NCBI GenBank assembly: GCA_024710005.1
Contig: JANJVQ010000031.1
Location: 1 to 64,000, forward strand
Source: Paludibacter sp.
GTDB lineage: Bacteria > Bacteroidota > Bacteroidia > Bacteroidales > Paludibacteraceae
Length of the DNA stretch: 64,000 bases
Reading direction: 5' to 3'
The translations under genes were made by a program, and so were the position numbers. The notes beneath the pieces were generated by a model. That model did no database searches. It saw only the letters and a list, made by a program, of their open reading frames with translations, and was not told the DNA's origin. Within the stretch, counting starts at the first letter, position 1. Every line of letters begins with the position of its first letter. Below, one piece after another: positions 1-8,058 of the stretch.

Positions 1-106
1 ATCCTCGTTTTTTGATCTAAAAACCAAAAAAACACTTAAAATCACTTCCTGAGATTTGAACAGATAGAAATATCTTGAAAAAACAACTTTTTCTATTTGA
101 AAGGAA

Positions 107-141
107 AGAGGCTGACTCAATTTTATTTTGAGACAGCCTCT
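107..141 (-). terminator. Hairpin, probable terminator of the TonB receptor at 251-2056
   Basis: Two 14-nt arms (107-120 and 128-141) pair with one mismatch around a 7-nt AT loop. On the minus strand the stem is followed by a T-rich stretch, about 110 nt downstream of the receptor stop codon. The arm sequence GAGGCTGTCTCAAA also resembles the terminal repeats of some insertion sequences, so a relic IS end is an alternative. No transposase is visible in the flanking 250 bp, which are otherwise featureless. Confidence 0.5.
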
Positions 142-250
142 ACCGCGTTCGTCGCAGGGTTATAAATTTATTTGTATATCATTGCATTGATAATATACAA
201 ATCTAATATCGATGCAAATCCAAATATCGGGCAAAACTCCGGATATTGAA

Positions 251-2056
251 TTACAGCTTTAAATTAACTCCCCCGTGGAAATTAATGCCCGGCATAGGGT
301 AGCCATTGTTAATCTGATATTGCTGATTCAACAGGTTATGTCCGGCCACAAAAACATCCAGTTGCTTTGTTACTTTGGCTGAGACACGGGCATTGAGCAA
401 GGTAAAATTCTGAATACTTTCCGGATTCAACGCAGCGTACAAGGTATTCACATGCTGAGCTGCCACGTTGAAATTCACTATTTTATACTGATAATTCAGG
501 TTGATATTAAACTGATGTTTCGGGGCTGCCACAATTTTCTTTTCCATATCAAGGAAGGTGTAATTTGCCTGCACGTGCAACTGGTTAGTCACGCGGTATT
601 TCGCCGCGAATTCGATTCCACGGTTGCTGAACGTTCCCACATTCTGACGTTTCGGAGGTGTGCCTCCTACTACCTGGATCATATTCTCTCCTTCAACCAA
701 AAAGGCCGTCAGTTCGGTACTCAACCGATTCGCCATATAGGACTGCAACCAGCTTAACTCGTAATTCATCATCCGTTCGGGTTTCAGTTCGGCATTGGGG
801 GCATACAAATAAAGCTCCATCACGGTGGGACTGCGGAAACCTTTGGAAACAGAAGCTTTGAAATTGGTAGTTTCACCTGCCCTGACAGCTGCACCGGCCA
901 TCGGAACCCACTCGCTCCCAAATACAGAGTTGTGCTCAAAACGTAAACCGGCATTCAAATCCACAATTTGCAGCAGTTTTTGACGAATTAAGGCATATCC
1001 TGCTAATTCGTTTACTGCTTTTAACTCGTTTGCAGCAATACCTCTGTTTGCCTTCCCCCCATATTGCTTTGCATCAAAGCCGGCTGTAATGTGTGTGTCA
1101 TCAAAGAGCCGGTAATTTTGATAAATCATCAACCCTGAATTCCGGTCGGTCGATTGAAATCCGTCGGACAAATCATGTTCTCCAAAATTATGATACAACT
1201 TGATGGCGCCGTCAAGCTTGTCATATTTGTTTTCTACCGACATTGCTGCTTTTCCACGAAGTATATCAATATTAAATGGCGCCGGCGCATAAACGGGTCC
1301 GTTGTCGTTCGCTTCGTATTGCGCCATATTTATATCAGCCGTCATTTTCCAATGCTTATCAAGCTCATAACCAACTTTCACGTACCCGTTACTGATTTTA
1401 AAATCAGTATTCTCCCGGGTACCATCCGTACTGGCACAGTTAGCCGAAACAAACAAACTCAGTTTGTCTTTTTTAAATCCGAATGTCCCGGCAAATTTCT
1501 GCGTATTATACGAACCATAAACAGCGTTTACTGTCGCTGATAATCCTTCAGTCTGTTGCTTTTTGGTGATAATATTGATAGTCCCTGCCATGGCATTCGA
1601 GCCATACAACACAGATGCCGGTCCGCGTATCACTTCGACCTTCTCCACATCTGAAGCCACGTAAGCATCCGGCAGCGGGTGACCGAAAATTCCCTGATAT
1701 TGCGGATGACCGTCAATCAACACCAGCACCTGCGTATTGGGCGAGCTACCCACACCACGCACATTGATGGCTCCCGACCCACCAGTGGCTACTCCAAAAC
1801 CCAGGATATTACGTTCAGTGATAAAAACACCCGGCACATAAGCGCTCAAAGTCGAAAGCACGTTGTAATGTCCGCTCTGTTTGATGTTATCAGCACTAAT
1901 CTGAGATACTGACAATGGTACTAATTTCCGGGAAGTTTCGAACTTCGAACCGGTTACGACCACATCTTCTAATTGAACGGAATCTTTCACCACATCCTGT
2001 GCATTAAGATTCAAAAATATCCCTGTAATAATAAGTACTGATATATATTTTTTCAT
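251..2056 (-). CDS. TonB-dependent outer-membrane receptor, BtuB-like size
   Basis: 601-aa outer-membrane receptor importing a scarce ligand with TonB energy. A signal peptide (about residues 1-19, ending LNAQ) is followed by a TonB-box-like LEDVVVTGSK (about 29-38). The plug domain contains the classic VEVIRGPASVLYGSNAMAG motif at about 138-156, and the rest is a predicted 22-strand barrel ending in an aromatic-rich strand (INFHGGVNLKL). There is no carboxypeptidase-like N-terminal extension, so it is not a SusC type. Its short length fits BtuB, CirA or siderophore-type receptors. No cobalamin riboswitch lies upstream, unlike btuB at 11536-13596, so the ligand is open. A -7 box (TACTTTTG on the minus strand) lies 44 bp upstream of the start. 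Confidence 0.9.
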   Translation of the reverse strand: MKKYISVLIITGIFLNLNAQDVVKDSVQLEDVVVTGSKFETSRKLVPLSVSQISADNIKQSGHYNVLSTLSAYVPGVFITERNILGFGVATGGSGAINVRGVGSSPNTQVLVLIDGHPQYQGIFGHPLPDAYVASDVEKVEVIRGPASVLYGSNAMAGTINIITKKQQTEGLSATVNAVYGSYNTQKFAGTFGFKKDKLSLFVSANCASTDGTRENTDFKISNGYVKVGYELDKHWKMTADINMAQYEANDNGPVYAPAPFNIDILRGKAAMSVENKYDKLDGAIKLYHNFGEHDLSDGFQSTDRNSGLMIYQNYRLFDDTHITAGFDAKQYGGKANRGIAANELKAVNELAGYALIRQKLLQIVDLNAGLRFEHNSVFGSEWVPMAGAAVRAGETTNFKASVSKGFRSPTVMELYLYAPNAELKPERMMNYELSWLQSYMANRLSTELTAFLVEGENMIQVVGGTPPKRQNVGTFSNRGIEFAAKYRVTNQLHVQANYTFLDMEKKIVAAPKHQFNINLNYQYKIVNFNVAAQHVNTLYAALNPESIQNFTLLNARVSAKVTKQLDVFVAGHNLLNQQYQINNGYPMPGINFHGGVNLKL

Positions 2057-2099
2057 TTCTTCGGAGTTGTTGTGCTACATTTTATATAATTTGACTGCA

Positions 2100-2107
2100 C
2101 AAAAGTA
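2100..2107 (-). promoter_or_regulatory. -7 promoter box of the TonB receptor
   Basis: The minus strand reads TACTTTTG, matching the Bacteroidetes -7 consensus TAnnTTTG. It lies 44 bp upstream of the receptor start codon. I did not find a convincing -33 element. Confidence 0.45.
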
Positions 2108-2209
2108 ATTAAAATCTATTTCCTGTAAAACCAGGTTGTAAACACGCCTCATTGTGCGCTGATGAAAATGAGAAGTGTTATATCATCAAGTAACTCTATG
2201 TAGCGATTG

Positions 2210-2271
2210 AACGATGTACATCGTTAAGGTCGAACGATGGGCATCGTTGAGGTTGAACGATGTACATCGTT
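2210..2271. repeat. Three palindromes at exact 23-bp spacing
   Basis: Copies lie at 2210-2225, 2233-2248 and 2256-2271. Copies 1 and 3 are the perfect 16-bp palindrome AACGATGTACATCGTT. Copy 2 reads AACGATGGGCATCGTT, which keeps both arms but changes the centre. The linkers are also similar (AAGGTCG and GAGGTTG). The array sits in the 415-bp divergent gap between the TonB receptor and the small lipoprotein, about 150 bp upstream of the receptor start and 200 bp upstream of the lipoprotein. Spacing near two helical turns suggests cooperative operator binding; a small repeat array is the alternative. Confidence 0.7.
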
Positions 2272-2471
2272 CAATCCTGACATCGTGAAGCATGCAGCAT
2301 CGAAGTATATCTATTCGATGAGTTTGAACAATGGGGTGAGCTCAACTCAGTTCTTTCGAAAAAAACGGCAAGATGTTTGTATACGTTTTCAAACATTAAC
2401 ATTTAGCAGGTATCTTTCAAGTTACTTGCTTTTTTTAAGACTTATACAATAACAATTTAATTAAAATCATT

Positions 2472-2891
2472 ATGCGACGCATCTATTTACTATTTGCAAT
2501 TTCAGTACTGCTATTTAGCGCATGCGAGACTGTCTCGTACCCTGAAGATCTCACAACAAAACAGGTATTTAATTTTCAGGTGAGGGCGGCTGACTGGGTA
2601 CCCATAACCGATCCGAATGGATTAAATCTCTACTACCGTTGCCGGTTTAACCTGGATGGAATATCGAGTTACATGATAAACAACGGAGCGGTAATGGGAT
2701 ACATCGAACTTAACGGAGCTCAGCAGGCACTGCCTTACACCCGGCATCTTGAAAACAGCAACGGAAACTTATGGACAAAGACGGTCGATTTTGACTATTC
2801 CCAAAACGACATCCATTTTTATGTAACCAACAGTGATTTCGTTTCAGATCCGCCTGAAACCATGTATTTCAGGGTTGTATTTATCTGGTAA
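2472..2891 (+). CDS. Small hypothetical lipoprotein
   Basis: 139-aa protein with a lipoprotein signal peptide: a positively charged start, a hydrophobic stretch and a lipobox LFSAC with Cys at about residue 18. The mature part is rich in aromatic and beta-forming residues (YYRCRFNLDGISSY, YTRHLENSNG), consistent with a small surface or periplasmic beta-sandwich. I do not recognise the family. It is transcribed away from the TonB receptor across the gap with the 23-bp palindromes and converges on the aldehyde dehydrogenase, 17 bp away. The lipobox, strong start context and codon use make it a real gene; its role is unknown. Confidence 0.75.
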   Translation: MRRIYLLFAISVLLFSACETVSYPEDLTTKQVFNFQVRAADWVPITDPNGLNLYYRCRFNLDGISSYMINNGAVMGYIELNGAQQALPYTRHLENSNGNLWTKTVDFDYSQNDIHFYVTNSDFVSDPPETMYFRVVFIW

Positions 2892-2908
2892 GCAAGAACA
2901 ATTCACTT

Positions 2909-4267
2909 CTACCGCAACAGCTTCTTCATTAAATTAAACTTAGCTTTGCTGTGGGGGAAGTATTTCAAACCTGCTTCGAACCAGGTCGGTTTATCGAGTA
3001 TGCTTTTGTAATGTGAGAATGTTCTGAAACCATACTCACCGTGGTAAGAGCCGATACCGCTTTCTCCCACTCCGCCGAAAGGCAATTTGTTATTACTGAT
3101 ATGCATGATGGCGTCGTTCACGCACCCTCCGCCGAACGACACTTCATGCATTATTTTATCCCTAAGTTTTTTATCACGCGTGAAAACATAACACGACAAG
3201 GGCTTCTCCCTGCGTTTTACTTCAGCAATCATCTCATCGAGTGATTCGAAAGGTATAACCGGCAATATCGGACCAAAAATTTCTTCCTGCATCACCACAT
3301 CGTCAAAACTAACCTCATCCATCACCGTAGGTTCAATGATACGGGATTGCATATCGTAATTTCCACCGTACACCACCTTATCCTGATTGATATAGCCAAT
3401 CAATCTCTTCATATTTTTCTCGTTGATTATCTGGACATAATTCTGATTTTCAATGGAGAATTGCTCTTTTTTGATTTCAGCAATAAGCTGTTGAATAAAC
3501 TTATCCTTCAGGGAACGTTTCACCAGGATATAATCCGGTGCAATGCAAGTCTGACCGGCATTCACGAACTTCGCCCAGACCAAACGCTTCACATACATGC
3601 TCAGGTTTTTATCATCGAGGATAAAAGCCGGACTTTTACCGCCCAGTTCGAGCGTAACGGGTGTAAGATGCTTTGCTGCGGCCTGATAGACAATGCGTCC
3701 AACCGGCACACTGCCGGTGAAGAATACCTTATCGAAACGCTGTTCGAGTAATTGCTGCGTTTCTGCTACACCACCTTCTACTACCCTGAAAAACTCCGGA
3801 TCAAAATTGCTGTTGATTATTTCAGCCATTAACCTACTCGTATTAGCAGGCAACTCACTCGGTTTCAGCAGCACTGTATTTCCTGCAGCAATCGCGGCGA
3901 TAGCAGGTGCAAACGACAACTGATACGGATAATTCCACGCTCCGATGATGAGCGAAACACCCAGCGGTTCCGGCATGATGTAACTTCTTCCCGGGAGATT
4001 CACCAAATCGGTCGGCACCCGTTTTCGTGACGACCACTTCTTTATTTTCTTAACCGCATCATTTATTTCAAGATACAACAAGGCAATTTCAGTGGAATAA
4101 TTATCGAATGCTGATTTACTGAAATCGGCATAAATCGCTTCCTCCATCCGTTGCTCATTTTCCTTCAACAACTTTTTTAGCTTTTTCAGTTGCTCTATTC
4201 TGAAATTGATGTCTTTGGTTTTGTTGGACTTAAAAAATTGGCGTTGTTTGTTTACGAGTTCTTGCAT
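2909..4267 (-). CDS. NAD(P)-dependent aldehyde dehydrogenase, class 3 type
   Basis: 452-aa cytosolic enzyme oxidising aldehydes to carboxylic acids with NAD(P)+. The length and motifs fit the short class 3 (ALDH3/CalB/AlkH-like) family rather than the roughly 490-aa class 1/2 enzymes. Visible motifs are the PWNYP-like GAWNYPYQL (109-117), the nucleotide-binding FTGSVPVG (183-190), the general-base Glu207 in ELGGKSP, and the nucleophile Cys241 in GQTCIAPDY. The C-terminal hydrophobic tail seen in membrane-bound ALDH3 is not obvious. It lies 68 bp downstream of nrdG on the same strand. Long-chain or aromatic aldehydes are likely substrates, but the sequence does not settle this. Confidence 0.93.
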   Translation of the reverse strand: MQELVNKQRQFFKSNKTKDINFRIEQLKKLKKLLKENEQRMEEAIYADFSKSAFDNYSTEIALLYLEINDAVKKIKKWSSRKRVPTDLVNLPGRSYIMPEPLGVSLIIGAWNYPYQLSFAPAIAAIAAGNTVLLKPSELPANTSRLMAEIINSNFDPEFFRVVEGGVAETQQLLEQRFDKVFFTGSVPVGRIVYQAAAKHLTPVTLELGGKSPAFILDDKNLSMYVKRLVWAKFVNAGQTCIAPDYILVKRSLKDKFIQQLIAEIKKEQFSIENQNYVQIINEKNMKRLIGYINQDKVVYGGNYDMQSRIIEPTVMDEVSFDDVVMQEEIFGPILPVIPFESLDEMIAEVKRREKPLSCYVFTRDKKLRDKIMHEVSFGGGCVNDAIMHISNNKLPFGGVGESGIGSYHGEYGFRTFSHYKSILDKPTWFEAGLKYFPHSKAKFNLMKKLLR

Positions 4268-4335
4268 AAGGCATCTGTTTTTAATGCTTGTAAAGGTAAT
4301 TATTTTGCATCAAATCCATGCATATTGAAATTTTC

Positions 4336-4803
4336 CTATTTTTTACTGAATCTGGCTGTAAAATCCTTCATCTCACCATCTTCCAACATGTAAAACCGCT
4401 GATTGGTATCCGGAGAATCCAACCCGCCCAACTTTTCAACATAGGGTCCGAGTTTAATATAGTCGAAACTACCGGCAGCACAATGCTCCGGCAGTTTTGG
4501 TTTTCCTGAATACCAGGCTGTTTTCAAGCGATTACGGGATATTGTCCGGATATAAAGCGAAAGCCTTTCCACTGCCTGCGGATCGGCATCGCCCCCCATG
4601 AAACAAACGCAGGTAATGGCATCGCCATATCTGGCAAGAAGTTTATTAATCGCCTTTTCATCAAGCCTTGCTCCGGTATCTTCCTGCAAATGGGGACTAT
4701 GACATCCCTTGCAGCCATTGGGACAGTTCGAGAGGTTGATGGCAAGCGTCACTTCACCGGGGACTTCCTGAAAAACAATATTATAACTGAGAAATCGTAG
4801 CAT
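4336..4803 (-). CDS. nrdG: Anaerobic ribonucleotide reductase activating protein
   Basis: 155-aa radical-SAM activase that generates the glycyl radical on NrdD using SAM and a 4Fe-4S cluster. The cluster ligands are Cys27, Cys31 and Cys34 in NCPNGCKGCHS (CX3CX2C), placed near the N-terminus as is usual for NrdG. FMGGDAD (about 69-75) matches the SAM-contacting glycine motif. Its start overlaps the end of nrdD by 23 bp, so the two are translationally coupled, and it shares nrdD's cobalamin-riboswitch leader. The length is typical of the family. Confidence 0.95.
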   Translation of the reverse strand: MLRFLSYNIVFQEVPGEVTLAINLSNCPNGCKGCHSPHLQEDTGARLDEKAINKLLARYGDAITCVCFMGGDADPQAVERLSLYIRTISRNRLKTAWYSGKPKLPEHCAAGSFDYIKLGPYVEKLGGLDSPDTNQRFYMLEDGEMKDFTARFSKK

Positions 4804-6871
4804 AATGTCTTTTTGATGCTTCTACCTGTCTGCTTTCGGAAAAATTACTTACGCGTTTCATATACCCGATGATGCGGGTCAGGTAATCCAGATTACGGCT
4901 TTTGCAAACCGGACATTCCTTCAGGTTATTTTTGTCGATATGTCCGCAGTCGTTACAAACTGTATTCGGGATATTAAAGGTGAAATAGTTACACCCTTCC
5001 TGAATGGCCACCTTCAACAACTGCTTGTATTGCTGCTGACTCAGATGTTCATCTAAATTCAGGTGTAATGCTGAACCACCCGTTAGGTGTTCGATGTATT
5101 TTCGTCCGTGCAACCTGAATTTATCAATAATATTCAGCGATTCATCCTCCACGATGTAGAAATAACTGTTGTAACAATCCCGGTTCGATTTGAATCCATC
5201 CCGTTTGTCCCATTTGGCATGTTTTACGCCCACGTTTTCGGCCGGAATCATTTCGCAATTGAACATTACATCTTTCGTGCGGTATTTTTTGTTGTACGAT
5301 TCAATCAGTCCGAGTACCTCCTGCACAAACAACGAGTACCTTGGGTTATCATTAATTTCAACACCCAGAAATTCAGCAGCTTCCACCAAACCATTCACAC
5401 CAATGGTCAGGTATTGACGGCTCATGTTGATATATCCTGCATCGAACAAAGGAAGCATACCCTTCTCATGCATGTATTTCAGGTTTTCGTTGTAAGCCAC
5501 CTGCACTTTATGCACCAAATCCACCACTTCTTCGAGAAAAAAATGATAATGCATACCCCTTCGGGCAGCATGCTGGATGCATCGGTTCAGGTTGATAGTC
5601 AGCACACTTTTGGAACCCGTAGAAACACCCCCGGCACCCAGTGTATAACTAAAACCATTATCGGTAATCTCGTTACGCAGCCGGCAACAACTGCTCAGCG
5701 AATCGGCATTGTCGCTCATATAGGTAAAAAACGAATGTCCTTCCGCGTACATTTCAGCCGTAAAATCACCGTATTCCTTGTCCTTCACCTCTCCGTTTTC
5801 ACTCAGCAAAGCCATTGTTTCCACGGGGAATGTCAGCACCGTTTTCGTACGCTCCTGGTTAAACCATTTCATGAAACGTTTCTGAAGCCAGTTCAGCGAA
5901 TCCCAATGCGGCTTGCTTCCATTCGGGAACACGAAGTTTTCAAACAAACTATTGAAATAATACCGGTCATAATACGAGATATTCCAGAACACCGCCTGAA
6001 AATTCCTGGCTCCGGTCGGTTGATTGATGGAATACACGATCTGTTCGAAATAATCAGTAATAACCTTGTCCAGCGTGCGTTGCTTCTTCGACAAATCAAC
6101 AATTTTATCTGATTCAAGATAATAATCATCCCCAAATTCCAACCCGATAAAATAATTCATGTACATCAGGAATTCCGGGGTAGCACAAGCTCCGCTCAAC
6201 ATACTCGAAACCATGAATACCATGTTGATAAAACCTCCGCAAAACGACTTGAGGTTGGTAGGCGCTTTCGAATTTCCACCGATAGAAGTCGTACCACCAA
6301 TCAACCAGGGATACATGGTAATGCTGGCGCAGTAATTAGCCAGACTGGTTTCGTCGTTTTTATAGATATAATGGTTGTTCAGCAAATCGATATAACGATC
6401 TGCGATTTCTTTTCCGTACATCTCTTTGATGCGATCGGTAAGCATCCGGCGGTTCAGGCGGATAAAATTCGATTTGGGTAATTCGCCGATGAGTGTCGCC
6501 ATATTTTTGTTTTCCACATTGGCATTGGCATCGTATTTACTTCCCGAGGCAGCATTGCGGGCATTGCAATAGTCCATCAGAAACTCCAGCTTATCACGCA
6601 CCTCCCTGTCTTCGAGGTGTTTCTGACGATACAACATGTACGATTTCGCCACCGCGTAATACCGTTCCGACATCAGCGCGATTTCCACCTGATTCTGAAT
6701 TTCTTCCACCGTGACATCCTGCGTGATGTTCACCCGGCAAAGGATATTCGCGATGACTTCCTCTGTCGCGTAAGTCCCTACCGATAAAAATGCTTTCCTG
6801 ATCGCACTTTTGATTTTTTCAATCGAAAAAGCTTCTTTTTTCCCGTCTCTCTTGATAATGAATGTTTCCAT
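4781..6871 (-). CDS. nrdD: Anaerobic (class III) ribonucleoside-triphosphate reductase
   Basis: 696-aa oxygen-sensitive enzyme making dNTP precursors without oxygen. An ATP-cone allosteric domain occupies about residues 3-90 (FIIKRDGKKEAFSIEKIK). The catalytic barrel follows. The C-terminal zinc site has two CX2C pairs (CNDC and CPVC). The radical-bearing glycine is probably Gly669 in TRIIGYMKR, about 27 residues from the end. It overlaps nrdG by 23 bp. A cobalamin riboswitch about 170 nt upstream on the same strand implies repression when B12 is plentiful, which makes sense if the cell also has a B12-dependent class II reductase elsewhere in the genome. Confidence 0.96.
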   Translation of the reverse strand: METFIIKRDGKKEAFSIEKIKSAIRKAFLSVGTYATEEVIANILCRVNITQDVTVEEIQNQVEIALMSERYYAVAKSYMLYRQKHLEDREVRDKLEFLMDYCNARNAASGSKYDANANVENKNMATLIGELPKSNFIRLNRRMLTDRIKEMYGKEIADRYIDLLNNHYIYKNDETSLANYCASITMYPWLIGGTTSIGGNSKAPTNLKSFCGGFINMVFMVSSMLSGACATPEFLMYMNYFIGLEFGDDYYLESDKIVDLSKKQRTLDKVITDYFEQIVYSINQPTGARNFQAVFWNISYYDRYYFNSLFENFVFPNGSKPHWDSLNWLQKRFMKWFNQERTKTVLTFPVETMALLSENGEVKDKEYGDFTAEMYAEGHSFFTYMSDNADSLSSCCRLRNEITDNGFSYTLGAGGVSTGSKSVLTINLNRCIQHAARRGMHYHFFLEEVVDLVHKVQVAYNENLKYMHEKGMLPLFDAGYINMSRQYLTIGVNGLVEAAEFLGVEINDNPRYSLFVQEVLGLIESYNKKYRTKDVMFNCEMIPAENVGVKHAKWDKRDGFKSNRDCYNSYFYIVEDESLNIIDKFRLHGRKYIEHLTGGSALHLNLDEHLSQQQYKQLLKVAIQEGCNYFTFNIPNTVCNDCGHIDKNNLKECPVCKSRNLDYLTRIIGYMKRVSNFSESRQVEASKRHYATISQL

Positions 6872-6900
6872 TTTGAAATATAATTTAATGATGATGATTC

Positions 6901-6933
6901 AAACCTGTCAGGTTTTAAAAACCTGACAGGTTT
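6901..6933. repeat. 33-nt palindromic repeat, copy 1
   Basis: Near-perfect palindrome with two 16-nt arms around one base; the core is ACCTGTCAGG / CCTGACAGGT. The same core recurs at 7398-7430 and 11473-11505. This copy starts AAACC where the others start AGACC. It lies in the nrdD leader between the cobalamin aptamer and the start codon, so any hairpin forms in the nrdD mRNA. No T-run follows on the minus strand, which argues against a simple terminator. Confidence 0.85.
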
Positions 6934-7042
6934 ATCGGATTATTCAACGAGATTATAAATTTCAAGAGAAGAAAGGAAATTATTCCGCAACAAAGCAGCC
7001 ACAGAATCCTTCGCTTTTCTCCCGAAAGCTACGAATCAATGA

Positions 7043-7231
7043 CATGCGGCAGGTCTTCTGACTTGTTCCGGTTTCGAACGGCCTTCCCGGTAATTTACCA
7101 GTGGCAGGGGTTGTTCTCCACCCTATTTCCGGAAGAAAACTCAAGCTTTCCTCCGGGGAACTTACAGCTACGGGGATAGCTCCCGATTTTCACGGGATTC
7201 CCTTTTAATCCGGTTTTATCCGGAACCGTAT
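7043..7231 (-). ncRNA. Cobalamin (B12) riboswitch upstream of nrdDG
   Basis: Read on the minus strand the region has the conserved blocks of the AdoCbl/cobalamin aptamer in order. These are a GGTTCCGG-type 5' stem (about 7221-7229), GGGAATCCCGTGAAAATCGG (about 7185-7204), CCCCGTAGCTGTAA (about 7166-7179), and the B12-box AGTCAGAAGACCTGCC (7048-7063). The next gene on this strand is nrdD, about 170 nt away. No riboswitch blocks are visible on the plus strand, so the rightward TonB-receptor unit is not its target. The rest of the 645-bp gap holds two copies of the 33-nt palindrome and the promoter box. Confidence 0.92.
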
Positions 7232-7237
7232 GCGATG

Positions 7238-7245
7238 CAAATATA
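7238..7245 (-). promoter_or_regulatory. -7 promoter box of the nrdD riboswitch transcript
   Basis: The minus strand reads TATATTTG, matching TAnnTTTG, immediately before the 5' end of the cobalamin aptamer. This places the transcription start near 7231. A TTTG at 7269-7272 could be the -33 element, with a slightly long spacer. Confidence 0.6.
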
Positions 7246-7397
7246 GGATTTTTATGCTGAAGAAGAAACAAAGAAGAAAATAATATTTTTTATCTTCGAG
7301 GTAATATTTTCCATTTTATTTTTCACACAATTGATTTTCTGATTATTAAGATTTTCAAAACATAGAAATATTTTCGAAAAACATGACCAATCATTCC

Positions 7398-7430
7398 AGA
7401 CCTGTCAGGTTTTAAAAACCTGACAGGTCT
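7398..7430. repeat. 33-nt palindromic repeat, copy 2
   Basis: Same 33-nt palindrome as at 11473-11505 (arms start AGACCTGTCAGG), including similar flanking bases (TCTAATNCCA on the right). It lies 87 bp upstream of the His-rich small gene and behind the nrdD promoter, so it belongs to neither transcript clearly. Confidence 0.85.
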
Positions 7431-7516
7431 AATACCACGTTACTTATACAGTTAAATAATGAACTTTTCCCGGCTATTTGCTGTTTAGCAGTAAATAATT
7501 ATTTTCGCGACCGTAA

Positions 7517-7885
7517 ATGCACAGTCACAATTCCCATATAATACGTTTCCTGCAGATTGCATTGCTGTTGTTCTTCATCGGACACTACAGTAATTCAACC
7601 ATGTTTTACCATACCCACGAGGTGGACGGCAGGTTGTATTGTCACTCGCACTTCTTTGGATTAAAGACTGATAAAGGCGTACCGGTTGCATCGCATACCC
7701 ACACGAACAGCCAACTTCAGCTGATTGATACATTCAATACAATCAATCTGACCGACGAACTTGATTTTCCGGAAATCCCGGTACTGGTTTTCAGATTATC
7801 TACAATCAAAACCGCAGAATTACCACAAATACCGCAGCTTACACCGGCGCTACATCTCCGGTTACGCGCACCTCCTGCTTGCTGA
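7517..7885 (+). CDS. Small histidine-rich membrane or secreted protein
   Basis: 122-aa protein of unknown function. An N-terminal hydrophobic segment (about residues 10-26, FLQIALLLFFIGHY) could be a signal anchor or signal peptide. It is followed by a His/Cys cluster (FYHTHEVDGRLYCHSHFFG at about 30-48, then SHTHTNS at about 60-66) and a Pro-rich C-terminus ending RAPPAC. The clustered histidines suggest a transition-metal site. The gene precedes a TonB receptor (8059-10347) by 173 bp on the same strand. That gap contains a long inverted repeat. Similar HTH..G..HSH proteins occur beside TonB receptors in Bacteroidetes, as far as I recall. Metal binding is inference. Confidence 0.7.
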   Translation: MHSHNSHIIRFLQIALLLFFIGHYSNSTMFYHTHEVDGRLYCHSHFFGLKTDKGVPVASHTHTNSQLQLIDTFNTINLTDELDFPEIPVLVFRLSTIKTAELPQIPQLTPALHLRLRAPPAC

Positions 7886-7940
7886 GAAATTCTAACATGT
7901 TATTTTTATAAACTTCTTTCTTGCTTTTCAAATAACAAAT

Positions 7941-8045
7941 AACCACAAAAGGTGCAAAAGTGTCATCTTGCGACAAATGTGCTCCAATATTAATATGCAC
8001 TTTCTTTTGAGATTCCTTTTGTCTTCTTTTGTGCCTTTTGTGGTT
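7941..8045. repeat. MITE-like long inverted repeat
   Basis: 20-nt arms at 7941-7960 and 8026-8045 are inverted copies with 18 of 20 positions matching (AACCACAAAAGGTGCAAAAG against CTTTTGTGCCTTTTGTGGTT). Further complementary patches lie inside. The roughly 105-bp unit fills most of the gap between the His-rich gene and the TonB receptor start at 8059. It encodes nothing evident. It could be a non-autonomous element or a large mRNA hairpin. Confidence 0.6.
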
Positions 8046-8058
8046 CAAAAAATTATAT

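Noticed and set aside
107-141. Insertion sequence at the left end
   Set aside because: Only a hairpin with an IS-end-like motif is present; no transposase or second end was found within the window.
2237-2452. 71-aa open frame on the plus strand before the small lipoprotein
   Set aside because: It starts inside the palindromic array and has no convincing start or composition.
5087-6112. Long (341-aa) open frame antisense to nrdD
   Set aside because: It is the complement of highly conserved nrdD coding sequence; the product is His/Phe-rich and typical of a shadow frame.
7043-7231. Riboswitch as a regulator of the plus-strand His-rich/TonB pair
   Set aside because: All aptamer blocks read on the minus strand, so only nrdD is downstream.
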